In this document: piece after piece, positions 1 to 7,745 of the stretch
Numbering within the stretch: the stretch's first letter is position 1
How the letters are laid out: each line of letters starts with the position of its first letter
Origin: a virus
DNA: 43,244 bases
Direction: 5' to 3' (one strand)
IMG/VR virus record: IMGVR_UViG_3300042197_003960
Span: 1 to 43,244 of that record
Position numbers and translations under genes: made by a program
The notes under the pieces: model-generated
The model's database searches: none
What the model was told of the DNA's origin: nothing
Seen by the model: the letters and a program-made list of their open reading frames with translations, nothing else

Positions 1-640
1 ACATCGATGAGTCCGAGTTCCAGTGGATACGACGTTTCTTGCCGGAATCTAGCGCGGCTTTGAGTATGTTCAGCGCGATGTCGTCCAGCAGGATCGAGTC
101 ACAGTCGTCAAACACCAGGACGTTGCGAGCGTCTGAATGCTTGTACAGCGTGCAGTAGAGTCCAATGGGAGTCATGGCACCCTTGATCACTTCATACTTT
201 ACTTTGCGATTGCCCACGACATCAAACAAACCGGCTTTTTCCAGCTGGTACTCCACGCCGTATGATTTGCCCACTCCAGGAGGGCCGGTGACGATCATGG
301 CACGGATGTCACCAGCGATGGCAGCTTTGGTCATGTCATCTAGCACCGTAAACCGTTGCTCGATTCGGTCCATGATCTCTTCGTCGCTTTCCGACGGGGC
401 GATGGGGGCGAACTTTACAGTGTTGGGTTGGCTCACGGGCCTCTCTCCTTGGAATTGGATGTCATCGATGCTATTTACGCGGATGCGGATCTGATCCGCA
501 TAGCCGGGGAACTGTCCACTGTTCGACACCACCACGTTACCACCGCGCGCGTCGGTGACGAAGTCACGCACTAACTCAAAACTCATGCCAGTGACGTCTT
601 GATTGCGGTAAGTGCCGCTACGGAATGTTACTTGGGTCAT
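1..640 (-). CDS. AAA+ family ATPase, 3' end cut by window edge
   Basis: The visible 213 residues read from an ATG at 638-640. A Walker A motif (GPPGVGKS, residues 119-126) and a Walker B-like strand (VLVFDDCDS, about 174-182) show a P-loop ATPase of the AAA+ class. The first ~110 residues are an extra N-terminal region of unknown role. The start is supported by a strong SD (AGAAGGAGC) just upstream and by a near-ideal sigma70 promoter 30-60 bases further up. AAA+ ATPases of this kind in phages act as clamp loaders, helicase loaders or remodelling factors. The sensor and arginine-finger regions lie outside the window, so I cannot say which. It is the last gene of the leftmost minus-strand block and probably early-expressed. 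Confidence 0.85.
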   Translation of the reverse strand, partial: MTQVTFRSGTYRNQDVTGMSFELVRDFVTDARGGNVVVSNSGQFPGYADQIRIRVNSIDDIQFQGERPVSQPNTVKFAPIAPSESDEEIMDRIEQRFTVLDDMTKAAIAGDIRAMIVTGPPGVGKSYGVEYQLEKAGLFDVVGNRKVKYEVIKGAMTPIGLYCTLYKHSDARNVLVFDDCDSILLDDIALNILKAALDSGKKRRIHWNSDSSM

Positions 641-671
641 TGCTAGCTCCTTCTGCAATTGTTATGATGTT

Positions 672-700
672 ATTATAGCGTGGCGTAGATTTATTGTCAA
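672..700 (-). promoter_or_regulatory. Sigma70-type promoter upstream of the AAA+ ATPase gene
   Basis: On the minus strand a perfect -35 (TTGACA, 695-700) and a perfect -10 (TATAAT, 672-677) are separated by exactly 17 bases. Its spacer begins ATAAATCT, resembling the spacers of three other promoters here. It would transcribe the ATPase gene at 640 with a leader of about 25 bases that includes a good SD. This is likely an early promoter read by the unmodified host polymerase. Confidence 0.85.
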
Positions 701-718
701 CCGCACAAAAAACATAGG

Positions 719-940
719 TTAGTTGGCACTAACTAACCGTTGACGTTCTGCGTAGGCAGTGACCACTTCGCTGGGGAAATCTTCATCGTACCAAAAACTC
801 CACTGCGCGGACTTCACGCCACAATCTTGTACCACAAGGGGCCAAGCCGCGTCCAGCACAGCACCCGCGGCACCGGTGGCATCTAGTGTGGGATCAAGTT
901 CAAAAAGGCGCTGGGCCAAATGTTCTGAGTAGATCATCAT
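719..940 (-). CDS. Small hypothetical protein, likely early
   Basis: A 73-codon gene whose product I do not recognise. It is rich in acidic and aromatic residues, with no transmembrane segment and no cysteine pair, so probably a small soluble protein. Two adjacent ATG codons occur. The second (935-937) is better spaced from the SD AGGAG and is the more likely start. A strong promoter (963-991) lies immediately upstream and a second strong promoter lies just downstream of its stop, so it is probably a monocistronic early gene. Such small early proteins often target host functions, but nothing in the sequence shows which. Confidence 0.7.
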   Translation of the reverse strand: MMIYSEHLAQRLFELDPTLDATGAAGAVLDAAWPLVVQDCGVKSAQWSFWYDEDFPSEVVTAYAERQRLVSAN

Positions 941-962
941 TGCTCCTATGTATTATTCTACA

Positions 963-991
963 AATATACACGGAACGGAATTTCTGGTCAA
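963..991 (-). promoter_or_regulatory. Sigma70-type promoter upstream of the 73-aa gene
   Basis: On the minus strand, -35 TTGACC (986-991) and -10 TATATT (963-968) have a 17-base spacer ending in CGTG. It differs from consensus by one base in each hexamer. It shares the TTGACC form of the -35 with the promoter at 35947-35975. Confidence 0.75.
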
Positions 992-1049
992 CCAAAAAAG
1001 CCACGAAAATTACAAAGGATAGCTGGATTAGTTAATGCTTACTAACATG

Positions 1050-1775
1050 TCATGACCAGTGCTGTATTATCACGGAATCTGCGATTTCGTGGGGTTTTGG
1101 ATGGCCGTGGAACACTAAGATCCTGGCATCTGGGCTCAGGAGACCCCCAGATCCGGGTCGCCATGGCCGTCGGGTCACAGGGTCTATACCGCCATCGTGT
1201 ATCTCCCAGCGCCAGCTCTTGACTAGTCCTGGATCTATGAATCTTAGTCGATCCTGCGGTAACGAGCTGTAGATGTAGTCTTGATCGCCTTTGAATCGGC
1301 GCATGACATATGCGATATCTTGTGCGGCGAAACCCCGCCAGATCTCGGGAAATGCAGCATTGTCCCAGACCATGACGCTGCTGTTGATCTGCTGGCAAGA
1401 GGGACGCCAGAGGTACCGGAAATCCCGGGGAGCCCAGAAATATGCAGAATCCAAACCTGCCAGCCAGGAGCAATCTCCCACCAGCACAACGTCTAGATCC
1501 AGATAGATAACACGCCCCAATCCATGCCTGGGATCAAACATCTGCATCTTGTACCACCAGGCCTGTCGGGGTCCATGCACTTGGTCCCAGGGCCGGAGAT
1601 CATGCCGGCAGTAATCACTGGGCACAGTTCGTGTTGGTTCCGTGAACACATGCAGGGTGATATTGGGATCTGCGTGTCGCCTCAGCATTGACCTGAGCCG
1701 TTCTACGTAACGCCAGTCATAGTAATCCCCGTGTAAGACACAGGCGTAGATCGGATCAGCATGGTTTGTGTGCAT
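1050..1775 (-). CDS. Glycosyltransferase (GT-A type, DxD motif)
   Basis: A 241-residue protein with the layout of a small GT-A glycosyltransferase. An N-terminal strand (YACVLHGDYYDWRYV) is followed by VIYLDLDVVLVG at residues 89-100. Its DLD is the usual metal/nucleotide-sugar binding DxD. A later stretch HGHPKPHEI resembles the histidine near the active site of GT8-like enzymes. The overall plan matches the gene at 2856-3575, so the two are probable distant paralogues. No SD is visible before the ATG. The gene lies divergently from the cupin gene at 1823. It probably transfers a sugar to host or phage glycan or DNA; substrate unknown. Confidence 0.7.
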   Translation of the reverse strand: MHTNHADPIYACVLHGDYYDWRYVERLRSMLRRHADPNITLHVFTEPTRTVPSDYCRHDLRPWDQVHGPRQAWWYKMQMFDPRHGLGRVIYLDLDVVLVGDCSWLAGLDSAYFWAPRDFRYLWRPSCQQINSSVMVWDNAAFPEIWRGFAAQDIAYVMRRFKGDQDYIYSSLPQDRLRFIDPGLVKSWRWEIHDGGIDPVTRRPWRPGSGGLLSPDARILVFHGHPKPHEIADSVIIQHWS

Positions 1776-1791
1776 GTGTCATATGTATGTC

Positions 1792-1799
1792 TATAAATA
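1792..1799 (+). promoter_or_regulatory. T4-like late promoter octamer (TATAAATA)
   Basis: An exact match to the T4 late promoter octamer TATAAATA on the plus strand. In T4 this element is read by polymerase carrying the gp55 sigma factor and starts RNA a few bases downstream. It is placed to transcribe the cupin gene starting at 1823. Confidence 0.7.
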
Positions 1800-1822
1800 A
1801 TCCACGCCAACGGAATCATGTC

Positions 1823-2176
1823 ATGATATCAGGAAAAATCTGGGGTCAGACCCAATCTATAGAATCAAATCACTCGCTGGAACTACACCGGATCGAAGTC
1901 CTGGCCGGAGGTATCTGCAGCAAGCATCGGCATCAGCACAAGTTCAATGGATTTTTCGTGGAATCTGGACGTCTGTTGATACGAGTCTGGAAGAACGACT
2001 ATGATCTAGTGGATGTCACTGTGCTGACTGCGGGGCAGTATACTCGTGTGGCGCCGGGAGAATTCCATCAGTTCGAAGCCCAGGAAGATACCGTGGCGTT
2101 TGAGATCTACTGGTGTGAGTTCCCACACGATGATATCCAGCGCGAGACCGTGGGACGGCTTGACTGTGATGATTAG
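1823..2176 (+). CDS. Cupin-domain protein (mannose-6-phosphate isomerase type II-like)
   Basis: A 117-residue single-domain cupin. The first cupin motif appears as GGICSKHRHQHKFNGFFVESG, with histidines that could bind metal. The second appears as PGEFHQFEA. Small cupins of this type resemble the C-terminal domain of GDP-mannose pyrophosphorylase/mannose-6-phosphate isomerases, or sugar epimerases, which fits the surrounding glycosyltransferases. I chose the ATG at 1823 because the TATAAATA octamer at 1792-1799 would put the transcript start beyond the upstream candidate starts. It is the only plus-strand gene in this block, and its stop overlaps the convergent ParB-like gene by four bases. 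Confidence 0.7.
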   Translation: MISGKIWGQTQSIESNHSLELHRIEVLAGGICSKHRHQHKFNGFFVESGRLLIRVWKNDYDLVDVTVLTAGQYTRVAPGEFHQFEAQEDTVAFEIYWCEFPHDDIQRETVGRLDCDD

Positions 2177-2856
2177 TTTTGCTTGAATCCCTGCGCAGCC
2201 AGGGCTTGGACTACCACGTCTGGTAACCGATCGATGCGATAACCATAGCGATTCATGATGCCGATCCATATGGGCGATCTCTGTGGCATCAGGACGTCTT
2301 CGCGCCAGGTCTCGCCTAGGTGGTGTCCTACCTTGCGCTGATCAAACGATTCTACCAGGCCCAGGCGATGATCGAACGCTAGACCCTGGGGTGGATCTGT
2401 GTAACAGGCCCGTGCTTGCTGGATGGTGAGTATGGGATTGTTGCCCAAGAATCTACCAGTCCAGTCATTGACCAAGCATGGTATGGTCATGTCATGTTTC
2501 TGCGCTGCCCAGAGCCGGCTGCCTCCCGTGAGAGATTCCATGATCAAGATCTGGTTGGGGCTCTGTGACCGCAGTTCAGGAGGTAGTTGTTCCATGCTGC
2601 GGCGTCGCGGATATCCACAGGTCACGATGATGGGGCTACGGAAACCTTCCTGCAATATGCTCTGCTCCAGCAGCCGGTAATGACCGCAGAGGTCATCCAT
2701 GGCCTTTTCGTACTCGGCCATGATGAGTTCTCGGTTCTGTTGACCCTGTGGTGTCCAATCGCTCCACACCGAGTTGTAACCTCCACCGCTGCGACCCACT
2801 GACCCGAATATCTGCCGGGCTGGTAATTCCAGGAAATAAGTGGTGTACCTGGGCAT
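2173..2856 (-). CDS. ParB/sulfiredoxin-fold protein
   Basis: A 227-residue protein with features of the ParB-N/sulfiredoxin fold. These are a segment LLEQSILQEGFRSPIIVTCG, then LIMESLTGGSRLWAAQKHDM and IPCLVND, matching the family pattern of 'go to PI.V', 'G..R..A' and 'vP..v'. Phage proteins of this fold serve as DNA-binding, nuclease or nucleotide-hydrolysing modules; which applies is unknown. The start at 2856 has a strong SD (GGAGGGAT), and its ATG overlaps the stop of the upstream glycosyltransferase (TGATG), implying translational coupling. The longer reading frame back to 2904 is less likely. Its place inside the glycosyltransferase cluster is unexplained. Confidence 0.55.
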   Translation of the reverse strand: MPRYTTYFLELPARQIFGSVGRSGGGYNSVWSDWTPQGQQNRELIMAEYEKAMDDLCGHYRLLEQSILQEGFRSPIIVTCGYPRRRSMEQLPPELRSQSPNQILIMESLTGGSRLWAAQKHDMTIPCLVNDWTGRFLGNNPILTIQQARACYTDPPQGLAFDHRLGLVESFDQRKVGHHLGETWREDVLMPQRSPIWIGIMNRYGYRIDRLPDVVVQALAAQGFKQN

Positions 2857-3575
2857 CAATCCCTCCAGTGGTCTAAGATCCAGGGCTGGGCTGGTACATG
2901 CCAAGATCGTGTGGCCGTGCGGCAGTCATGACCCAACGTCGCGCTGTCGGGCACGGAAGGTTGGCCATGGTAACATATGACACTGGCCTTGGGCGGTAGT
3001 CCCTGGGCACAATGCACCTTGTAGCTGACCACGCGATCTGGTAGGACATCTTGCCACAGCGTTTTCTTGGCCACGTTCATGTCTATCCAGTGCTGATCTC
3101 CATGCGGGTACATGCGCTGTATCGCGGACTCGGGGTTGGCTATGAACTTCCGCCACACAAAGTCATAGTCACCGTGGTGCCATGACATCAGCCCCGATCC
3201 TATGTTGTTGGCGCTGCGGGCTATGTCATGATAGAAATCTCTCAGCACCAGGATGTCGGAGAATTTTATCGTGAGTAAATCTGTGATGTCTCTGGTGATC
3301 ACGGTGTCTAGGTCTATGTAAAAGATCCTATCACCACGAAACATGGGCATTTCATTGCTAAACAGCCATAGTTTGTTCCACCAGGATTTGATCTGTGATC
3401 CATGGGGCAGTGTGTTTCTTGTCACACCACGATCTATCCCATTTAAATCATCTGAGAAACACCAGAAATTATATTTGACATCGGCCCTGACGTTCCTTTT
3501 CACGGCACGATACAGTCGATTCACGTACTCGACCCCATACTTGTTGCCCCACTTGAGACATATGATGTGTATCAT
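2856..3575 (-). CDS. Glycosyltransferase (GT-A type, DxD motif)
   Basis: A 239-residue enzyme starting MIHIICLKWGNKYG. The DxD motif sits in RIFYIDLDTVITRD at residues 83-96, and SVICYHGQPS near the C terminus matches the histidine-containing segment of the paralogue at 1050-1775. The ATG overlaps the TGA of the upstream gene (ATGA), so a longer N-terminal extension is rejected. It probably acts in sequence with the neighbouring transferases on one glycan. The acceptor (cell-surface polysaccharide, phage protein or modified DNA) cannot be read from sequence. Confidence 0.75.
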   Translation of the reverse strand: MIHIICLKWGNKYGVEYVNRLYRAVKRNVRADVKYNFWCFSDDLNGIDRGVTRNTLPHGSQIKSWWNKLWLFSNEMPMFRGDRIFYIDLDTVITRDITDLLTIKFSDILVLRDFYHDIARSANNIGSGLMSWHHGDYDFVWRKFIANPESAIQRMYPHGDQHWIDMNVAKKTLWQDVLPDRVVSYKVHCAQGLPPKASVICYHGQPSVPDSATLGHDCRTATRSWHVPAQPWILDHWRD

Positions 3576-4429
3576 TGGAGGTTCTCCAGTATCCATTGCC
3601 AGTATTTCTTGGGAGTATAGTTTTTCTCGTAGAACGCTCGCGCGCCCTGACCGACCCTGTGACATCGCATGGGATTTTTTTCCAGTATTCGGATGATGTC
3701 TACTAGATCAGAGTAATCATCACGACATCGGATATACTGACGCCCGGGTACCAATTTTTTATTCTTGGGGAAAATCGTATACAATTCCGGACTTATAGTG
3801 CAGACACCGAGACCCAGTAATTCTAAATGCCCGCGGTCTACCATGTTGTTGGTGGCACCCGGCACACACACTGCCACCAGGCAATGCTCATGCGCTGTCC
3901 AGAAGTCTATCTGGTCGCAGTCTGAAGCGACATCGACTTCGGAAAAATTATCTTTCAGCAGCTGATGCACATGATTGCGACGTTCCACGGCCGCTCCGTT
4001 GGGTAGCTGTTTGCACAACACGGACGTACCGGGCTGATACTCATAGTTAGCCCTGAGGTGATTGTATTCACGCACGGTAGCACCTTTGGTACCTTTTCGT
4101 TTGACACCCACCATGGGTGGACCCAAGGGTATGAGATCTGTTGGATTGTTGGCTGTGGTCTGGAATTTAAAGTATGGTAAACTGGGATAAAAGCTTTTCC
4201 AGTTGCGCGTGCTGTGATCTGCGTAGTCAACGACGATCTGCTGGTCATTCACTACACAGGAAAAGATCAAGTGATCATCGGAGATGAAAACACGTTCATC
4301 GGAGTCCACCAGATCGACTTCTACACCAGCGATCTTGGCATATTGCACGAAAAAATGGAAGTGTATCAGTCCGTATTTGTGATCCAGATAGTCCTTGGGA
4401 AATCTCATTACATTCTTATCAGTCCCCAC
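3572..4429 (-). CDS. Glycosyltransferase, CgeB/group 1-like (GT-B type)
   Basis: A 285-residue protein whose C-terminal half looks like the CgeB/YkvP-type glycosyltransferase domain. It has RGHLELLGLGVCTISPEL, then QYIRCRDDYSDLVDIIRIL and the end motif ARAFYEKNYTPKKYWQWI, the usual nucleotide-sugar-binding end of GT-B enzymes. The start is a GTG at 4429 whose first base overlaps the TAG of a 38-codon upstream frame (TAGTG), with AGGGGG as SD. An ATG seven codons in is an alternative. It differs in fold from the two DxD enzymes nearby, so the cassette combines transferase types. Confidence 0.65.
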   Translation of the reverse strand: MGTDKNVMRFPKDYLDHKYGLIHFHFFVQYAKIAGVEVDLVDSDERVFISDDHLIFSCVVNDQQIVVDYADHSTRNWKSFYPSLPYFKFQTTANNPTDLIPLGPPMVGVKRKGTKGATVREYNHLRANYEYQPGTSVLCKQLPNGAAVERRNHVHQLLKDNFSEVDVASDCDQIDFWTAHEHCLVAVCVPGATNNMVDRGHLELLGLGVCTISPELYTIFPKNKKLVPGRQYIRCRDDYSDLVDIIRILEKNPMRCHRVGQGARAFYEKNYTPKKYWQWILENLQ

Positions 4430-4545
4430 TAAAAATCCCCCTGTTCTAGTATCAAATGGATCGTAGTATCATCAAAATCAACCACAGTAAAAATCGGATC
4501 GTCTAAAGAACTCAATCTAGCAGCAAGTCCCATGGCTTCATTCAT
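4429..4545 (-). CDS. Possible 38-aa leader/small ORF
   Basis: A short frame starting MNEAMGLAARLSSLDD and rich in aspartate and isoleucine. Its stop overlaps the GTG start of the following glycosyltransferase by one base, the coupling style used throughout this genome. It fills what would otherwise be an unusual 145-base gap. The SD is poor for either candidate ATG (4543-4545 or 4531-4533). It may be a real small protein or a translational leader that delivers ribosomes to the GTG start. Confidence 0.4.
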   Translation of the reverse strand: MNEAMGLAARLSSLDDPIFTVVDFDDTTIHLILEQGDF

Positions 4546-4574
4546 GGCGAGACAATGACCTCAATCACAAGATT

Positions 4575-5282
4575 TTATAGATTCTGTCGGAAATTTCTTA
4601 ATTTTTCTGCCCATTCGAGGCGCAGGCGTTTGCTTTCAGGGAGATAGTAATCTTTGCTACTTGAGCCATTTTCCATGTCTCGGCGCTTGTCCTCCCAGGT
4701 TTCATCGCGATTGTTGCCCGAATTTTCAAACCGATCATGGAATATTGTGACCGGTATCACTATCCTGGCTTCTGCTCTCCGGCATATCTCCGACATCCAG
4801 CTGTCCGCATGATTTACCGGACTTACACACCCAAAAAGATCTAACCAGGAACGATGGAACAACGGGAGTATGGAGCAGTCTACGGGTGCGTTGCTGGCTC
4901 CTATGTGCAATAATCCCACAAAATCTTCATTGGCACGCACATGATCGTCCCAGTTTTTAGTTTCCATGATAGGATCATCGCTCCAGAAAAATATCCATTT
5001 TCCCTTACTGGCTTGAGCCAACATGTTGATGTATTTGTGCAGTTCTCTATATCCCCATCTAGGTACGCACGATATTTGATGCTGCACTGGCCAATGACTG
5101 ATGAATTTCGACCATGCAAACCCAGAAAAATAATCTTTGCTATCCTGATCATCGTCATCGTAGGCGATCATAATCTCGATCTGATCAGGATGTCTAGAAT
5201 GATCTAGCAGGCTGGTCAGGCTTTTTTCCAACATGGCAACTCGTTTTCGAGTAGGCAGCAGAACTGATATCAAGGGATTCAT
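4575..5282 (-). CDS. Glycosyltransferase family 2-like
   Basis: A 235-residue protein beginning MNPLISVLLPTRKR, the classic first strand of GT2 enzymes. An acidic cluster (YDDDDQDS) follows where UDP-sugar aspartates are found, then GKWIFFWSDDPIM, a plausible DxD-type metal site. No membrane segments are seen, so it is probably a soluble transferase. The start lacks an SD and lies four bases after a late octamer (5287-5294), so its mRNA is predicted to be leaderless. The frame extending further upstream would run into the methyltransferase stop region and is rejected. Confidence 0.75.
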   Translation of the reverse strand: MNPLISVLLPTRKRVAMLEKSLTSLLDHSRHPDQIEIMIAYDDDDQDSKDYFSGFAWSKFISHWPVQHQISCVPRWGYRELHKYINMLAQASKGKWIFFWSDDPIMETKNWDDHVRANEDFVGLLHIGASNAPVDCSILPLFHRSWLDLFGCVSPVNHADSWMSEICRRAEARIVIPVTIFHDRFENSGNNRDETWEDKRRDMENGSSSKDYYLPESKRLRLEWAEKLRNFRQNL

Positions 5283-5286
5283 ATAG

Positions 5287-5294
5287 TATTTATT
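5287..5294 (-). promoter_or_regulatory. Late promoter octamer AATAAATA, 4 nt from start codon
   Basis: On the minus strand the octamer AATAAATA ends four bases before the ATG of the GT2 gene, and no SD is present. If read like a T4 late promoter, RNA would begin at or next to the ATG. Confidence 0.5.
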
Positions 5295-6057
5295 GTTCAG
5301 CCCAAGAGTAGAACATCTTGTCAAACCAAGGCAGCACTAGATCTCGCTGCCGCAGATACCCGTGCCGGTTGATGCTGGCCGACGCGCTGTCGGGCAACAG
5401 TCCCAGGGCGTCAAGATCATACCATCGAGTGGTCCGGGGATCTAATGGTGCCGTGGCGCTGCGATACACGGCCGCGTGCAGCCAAGGATCTGCGGGATCC
5501 TTGTAGAAAAATCCACCACGGCAATCAAATCCCGACGTGGCCATGACGTGTATGAGGCTCACCACGGTCCAGTTATAGTACACCCCATCTCTCTGATCGA
5601 AAGCCTGTTTGTTGAATTCTAAGTTAGTGGTCTGGGGCACAGAAATGATCAGCATGGCATCGGGATTCATGGCCTGCCACCAGTGCCGCAAGGTACCAAA
5701 CGGATCTATGACATACTGCCAGGCTGAGTGACACCATACGAGATCAAACTTTTGATCTCGCGGCAACGAGATCTCAGATTCGAAATCCTGGTGCTGATAC
5801 GTGATGTTGGGGTGCGATTTGATCACGCGATGATCAGACCGGAGATCATAGCCCACGCAGCGTATGTTGAGTGGTTGTGGCGAGTCATCGCGCGTGGTAC
5901 GCGTGGCCCACCATTCCAGATCAAGCCCGCTGCCATAGCCCATGTCGGCCATGGTGCTGATACTCAGCATGAAATCATCGTACTCATAGAGGCTCTGCAG
6001 TGTGCGCAGGCTGTGTGCATGGCTCTGTGCCGGGGTAGAAAATACCGGCGCGGTCAT
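5290..6057 (-). CDS. SAM-dependent methyltransferase (class I)
   Basis: A 255-residue protein with a motif I-like segment (STMADMGYGSGLDLEWW), an acidic end of strand 2 (VGYDLRSDH), and FDLVWCHSAWQYVIDPFGTLRHWW as motif IV and the following helix. This is the Rossmann methyltransferase pattern seen in sugar or small-molecule methyltransferases. The start at 6057 overlaps the upstream stop (ATGA). The longer frame to 6153 is an overlap artefact. In a cluster of glycosyltransferases its likely job is O-methylation of a sugar, but a DNA or protein substrate is not excluded. Confidence 0.7.
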   Translation of the reverse strand: MTAPVFSTPAQSHAHSLRTLQSLYEYDDFMLSISTMADMGYGSGLDLEWWATRTTRDDSPQPLNIRCVGYDLRSDHRVIKSHPNITYQHQDFESEISLPRDQKFDLVWCHSAWQYVIDPFGTLRHWWQAMNPDAMLIISVPQTTNLEFNKQAFDQRDGVYYNWTVVSLIHVMATSGFDCRGGFFYKDPADPWLHAAVYRSATAPLDPRTTRWYDLDALGLLPDSASASINRHGYLRQRDLVLPWFDKMFYSWAEQ

Positions 6058-6521
6058 GATACTTGGTAATCCTCCATGCCAGCTACCTTGAGGCGTATGA
6101 GATGCCCCAGCATGAAGTTTTTGCTTTCCAGGGACTTCATGATGCCCAACCATCGATTGCGCAACAGTGCCACTTCGTTGATGATGGTCTCAAAATCAAT
6201 GACTTCATCTTCACCGTCCACGTACTTCTCTGCGTCACGTGCTGTGAGCGATCGGGCGTAATTTTCCAGATACTTCTGGAAATGCCTCCGACGTATGCGC
6301 CGCAACTGGATGTTGAGATAGTTCAGCACCGCTTCGATCTCTTGCAGCTGATTGAACCGATGCTCAGTGACGCCGGGGAGATCCCGGATGTTTTTCTCTA
6401 CCACGCCACTGATCCGGCATTCTTGTTTGGCCTGTGCTAACTCCTGTTCATAGTGTGCTATGAAATCAGGTATGGCAGCGAGATTGGCTGTGATCCGGCT
6501 ATACCACATCTGCGAGGGCAT
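6054..6521 (-). CDS. Coiled-coil protein, possibly UvsY-like recombination mediator
   Basis: A 155-residue, charged, mostly helical protein. The C-terminal half carries KYVDGEDEVIDFETIINEV and then LGIMKSLESKNFMLGHLIRLKVAG. This resembles in pattern the end of T4-like UvsY proteins: an acidic turn, a long helix, then an 'I.N.I.W..F'-type segment. T4 UvsY is 137 residues. UvsY loads UvsX onto gp32-coated DNA, and both genes are close by on the same strand. The resemblance is by eye only. A structural or unknown coiled-coil protein is equally possible. It overlaps the end of the radical SAM gene by 23 bases. Confidence 0.35.
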   Translation of the reverse strand: MPSQMWYSRITANLAAIPDFIAHYEQELAQAKQECRISGVVEKNIRDLPGVTEHRFNQLQEIEAVLNYLNIQLRRIRRRHFQKYLENYARSLTARDAEKYVDGEDEVIDFETIINEVALLRNRWLGIMKSLESKNFMLGHLIRLKVAGMEDYQVS

Positions 6522-7743
6522 TTTCTAACCAAGGAAATGTTGATCGCCAGTTAAGATTGCGCCTGCGATCTATTTCGTTAAGATACATGATAAGATTTTG
6601 TTGGGCCAAATAGTCTGACTTCGAATCAAGCAACCTTGTCATGATGCCTTGGAGGGTGTTCTTGGTATTGCGATGATTAAAAGTGGTATCCGGTATACAA
6701 CTGAGAGTTTTATCCAGGTACGGGCGCCAAAGATCATAGGAGAACACATTAGGACTTAACACATGTTTGCCCATTGGTAACACAAAATGAAGATACCAAG
6801 AAATCTCTCTATCACTATTCCACTCTAAAAATTTTTCTGCAAGATCTGGGAGTTCATGTATGCTCAACGAATTTACTGTGCTCAAAAGACCTAAAGTTAT
6901 ATTTTTCTGTGCTATGATCTGCTGCAAATTTGATTCAAACACGTCTCGATCCAATCCCCAACGTACATACTCTTGTGCTGGTCCCCAACTGTCCACGCTG
7001 GCTAAGATGTCGACCTTACCTATCGACTGTTTTTTTATCAAAGTTTGTATGCGATCGATGTGATGTTTGAGATGCGCTGGCTTAACCATCAGATTCGTTA
7101 CGACGTAAAATTCCAATCGTGGATTTGGGTGCTCTTCAAAAAAATCTAGAATCTTTAGGAAATCAGATTGTATTAGTGGTTCTCCGCCTAGTATCCCCAG
7201 GCGAATGAGAGATTCCGAGTGCTGTTTTAACCACAACCATAATCTAGGAACTAAAGATTCATAATGGTTATGTGTATTGATACCTCGCGGTCCTAAGACA
7301 TCGATGTAACCAAACTTTTGATTTTCTTTCGCAATTGTTGAACTGTATTTTTCTGTGCAATACAAGCAACCTAGATTGCAGGTCTTATCAAAAAAAATCT
7401 CTAATATTACCGGCGATACTTCTTTAGCCGTAGGATCTATATCTAATTCTGAAGGGTAAACATCTGGCACAGTAAGTTGGAATTGTCGGTCGCTATATCC
7501 TCCAGAAAGTTCAATGTCTCTACAGTATTCACAACCCGAACCAGGCCATCGGCCTTCTAGCATTATGGCTCTATCACGTATTTTGTTTTCTAGATTATGA
7601 AAGTTATCAAAATTCTCAAGGGTTAAATTGGCACTACTGGCCCGATGACAACTGGCAGTTTTTGCTTCAGTCAGATAAATCGTGCTCCAGGCCCATTTGA
7701 GTCTGCAAGCAGTTTCAGACTGGATAGGAAAAAATCGTTTCAT
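6499..7743 (-). CDS. Radical SAM protein with N-terminal twitch-like cysteines
   Basis: A 414-residue radical SAM enzyme. The CxxxCxxC iron-sulfur motif (CNLGCLYC) is at C122, C126 and C129, and the GGEP SAM-binding motif is at 186-189. Upstream cysteines (C13, C32, and CEYC at 71-74) suggest an auxiliary 'twitch'-type cluster region placed before the radical SAM domain. Phage proteins of this architecture are known from aquatic T4-like phages but their substrates are not. The coding sequence is visibly A+T-richer than flanking core genes. It may act on a peptide, a sugar or another small molecule, and the nearby amidinotransferase and glycosyltransferases are candidate partners. Confidence 0.8.
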   Translation of the reverse strand: MKRFFPIQSETACRLKWAWSTIYLTEAKTASCHRASSANLTLENFDNFHNLENKIRDRAIMLEGRWPGSGCEYCRDIELSGGYSDRQFQLTVPDVYPSELDIDPTAKEVSPVILEIFFDKTCNLGCLYCTEKYSSTIAKENQKFGYIDVLGPRGINTHNHYESLVPRLWLWLKQHSESLIRLGILGGEPLIQSDFLKILDFFEEHPNPRLEFYVVTNLMVKPAHLKHHIDRIQTLIKKQSIGKVDILASVDSWGPAQEYVRWGLDRDVFESNLQQIIAQKNITLGLLSTVNSLSIHELPDLAEKFLEWNSDREISWYLHFVLPMGKHVLSPNVFSYDLWRPYLDKTLSCIPDTTFNHRNTKNTLQGIMTRLLDSKSDYLAQQNLIMYLNEIDRRRNLNWRSTFPWLENALADVV

Positions 7744-7745
7744 TG

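Noticed and set aside
1042-1473. 143-codon minus-strand frame overlapping the first glycosyltransferase
   Set aside because: Same strand, different frame from a gene with clear motifs; no SD and no recognisable protein character.
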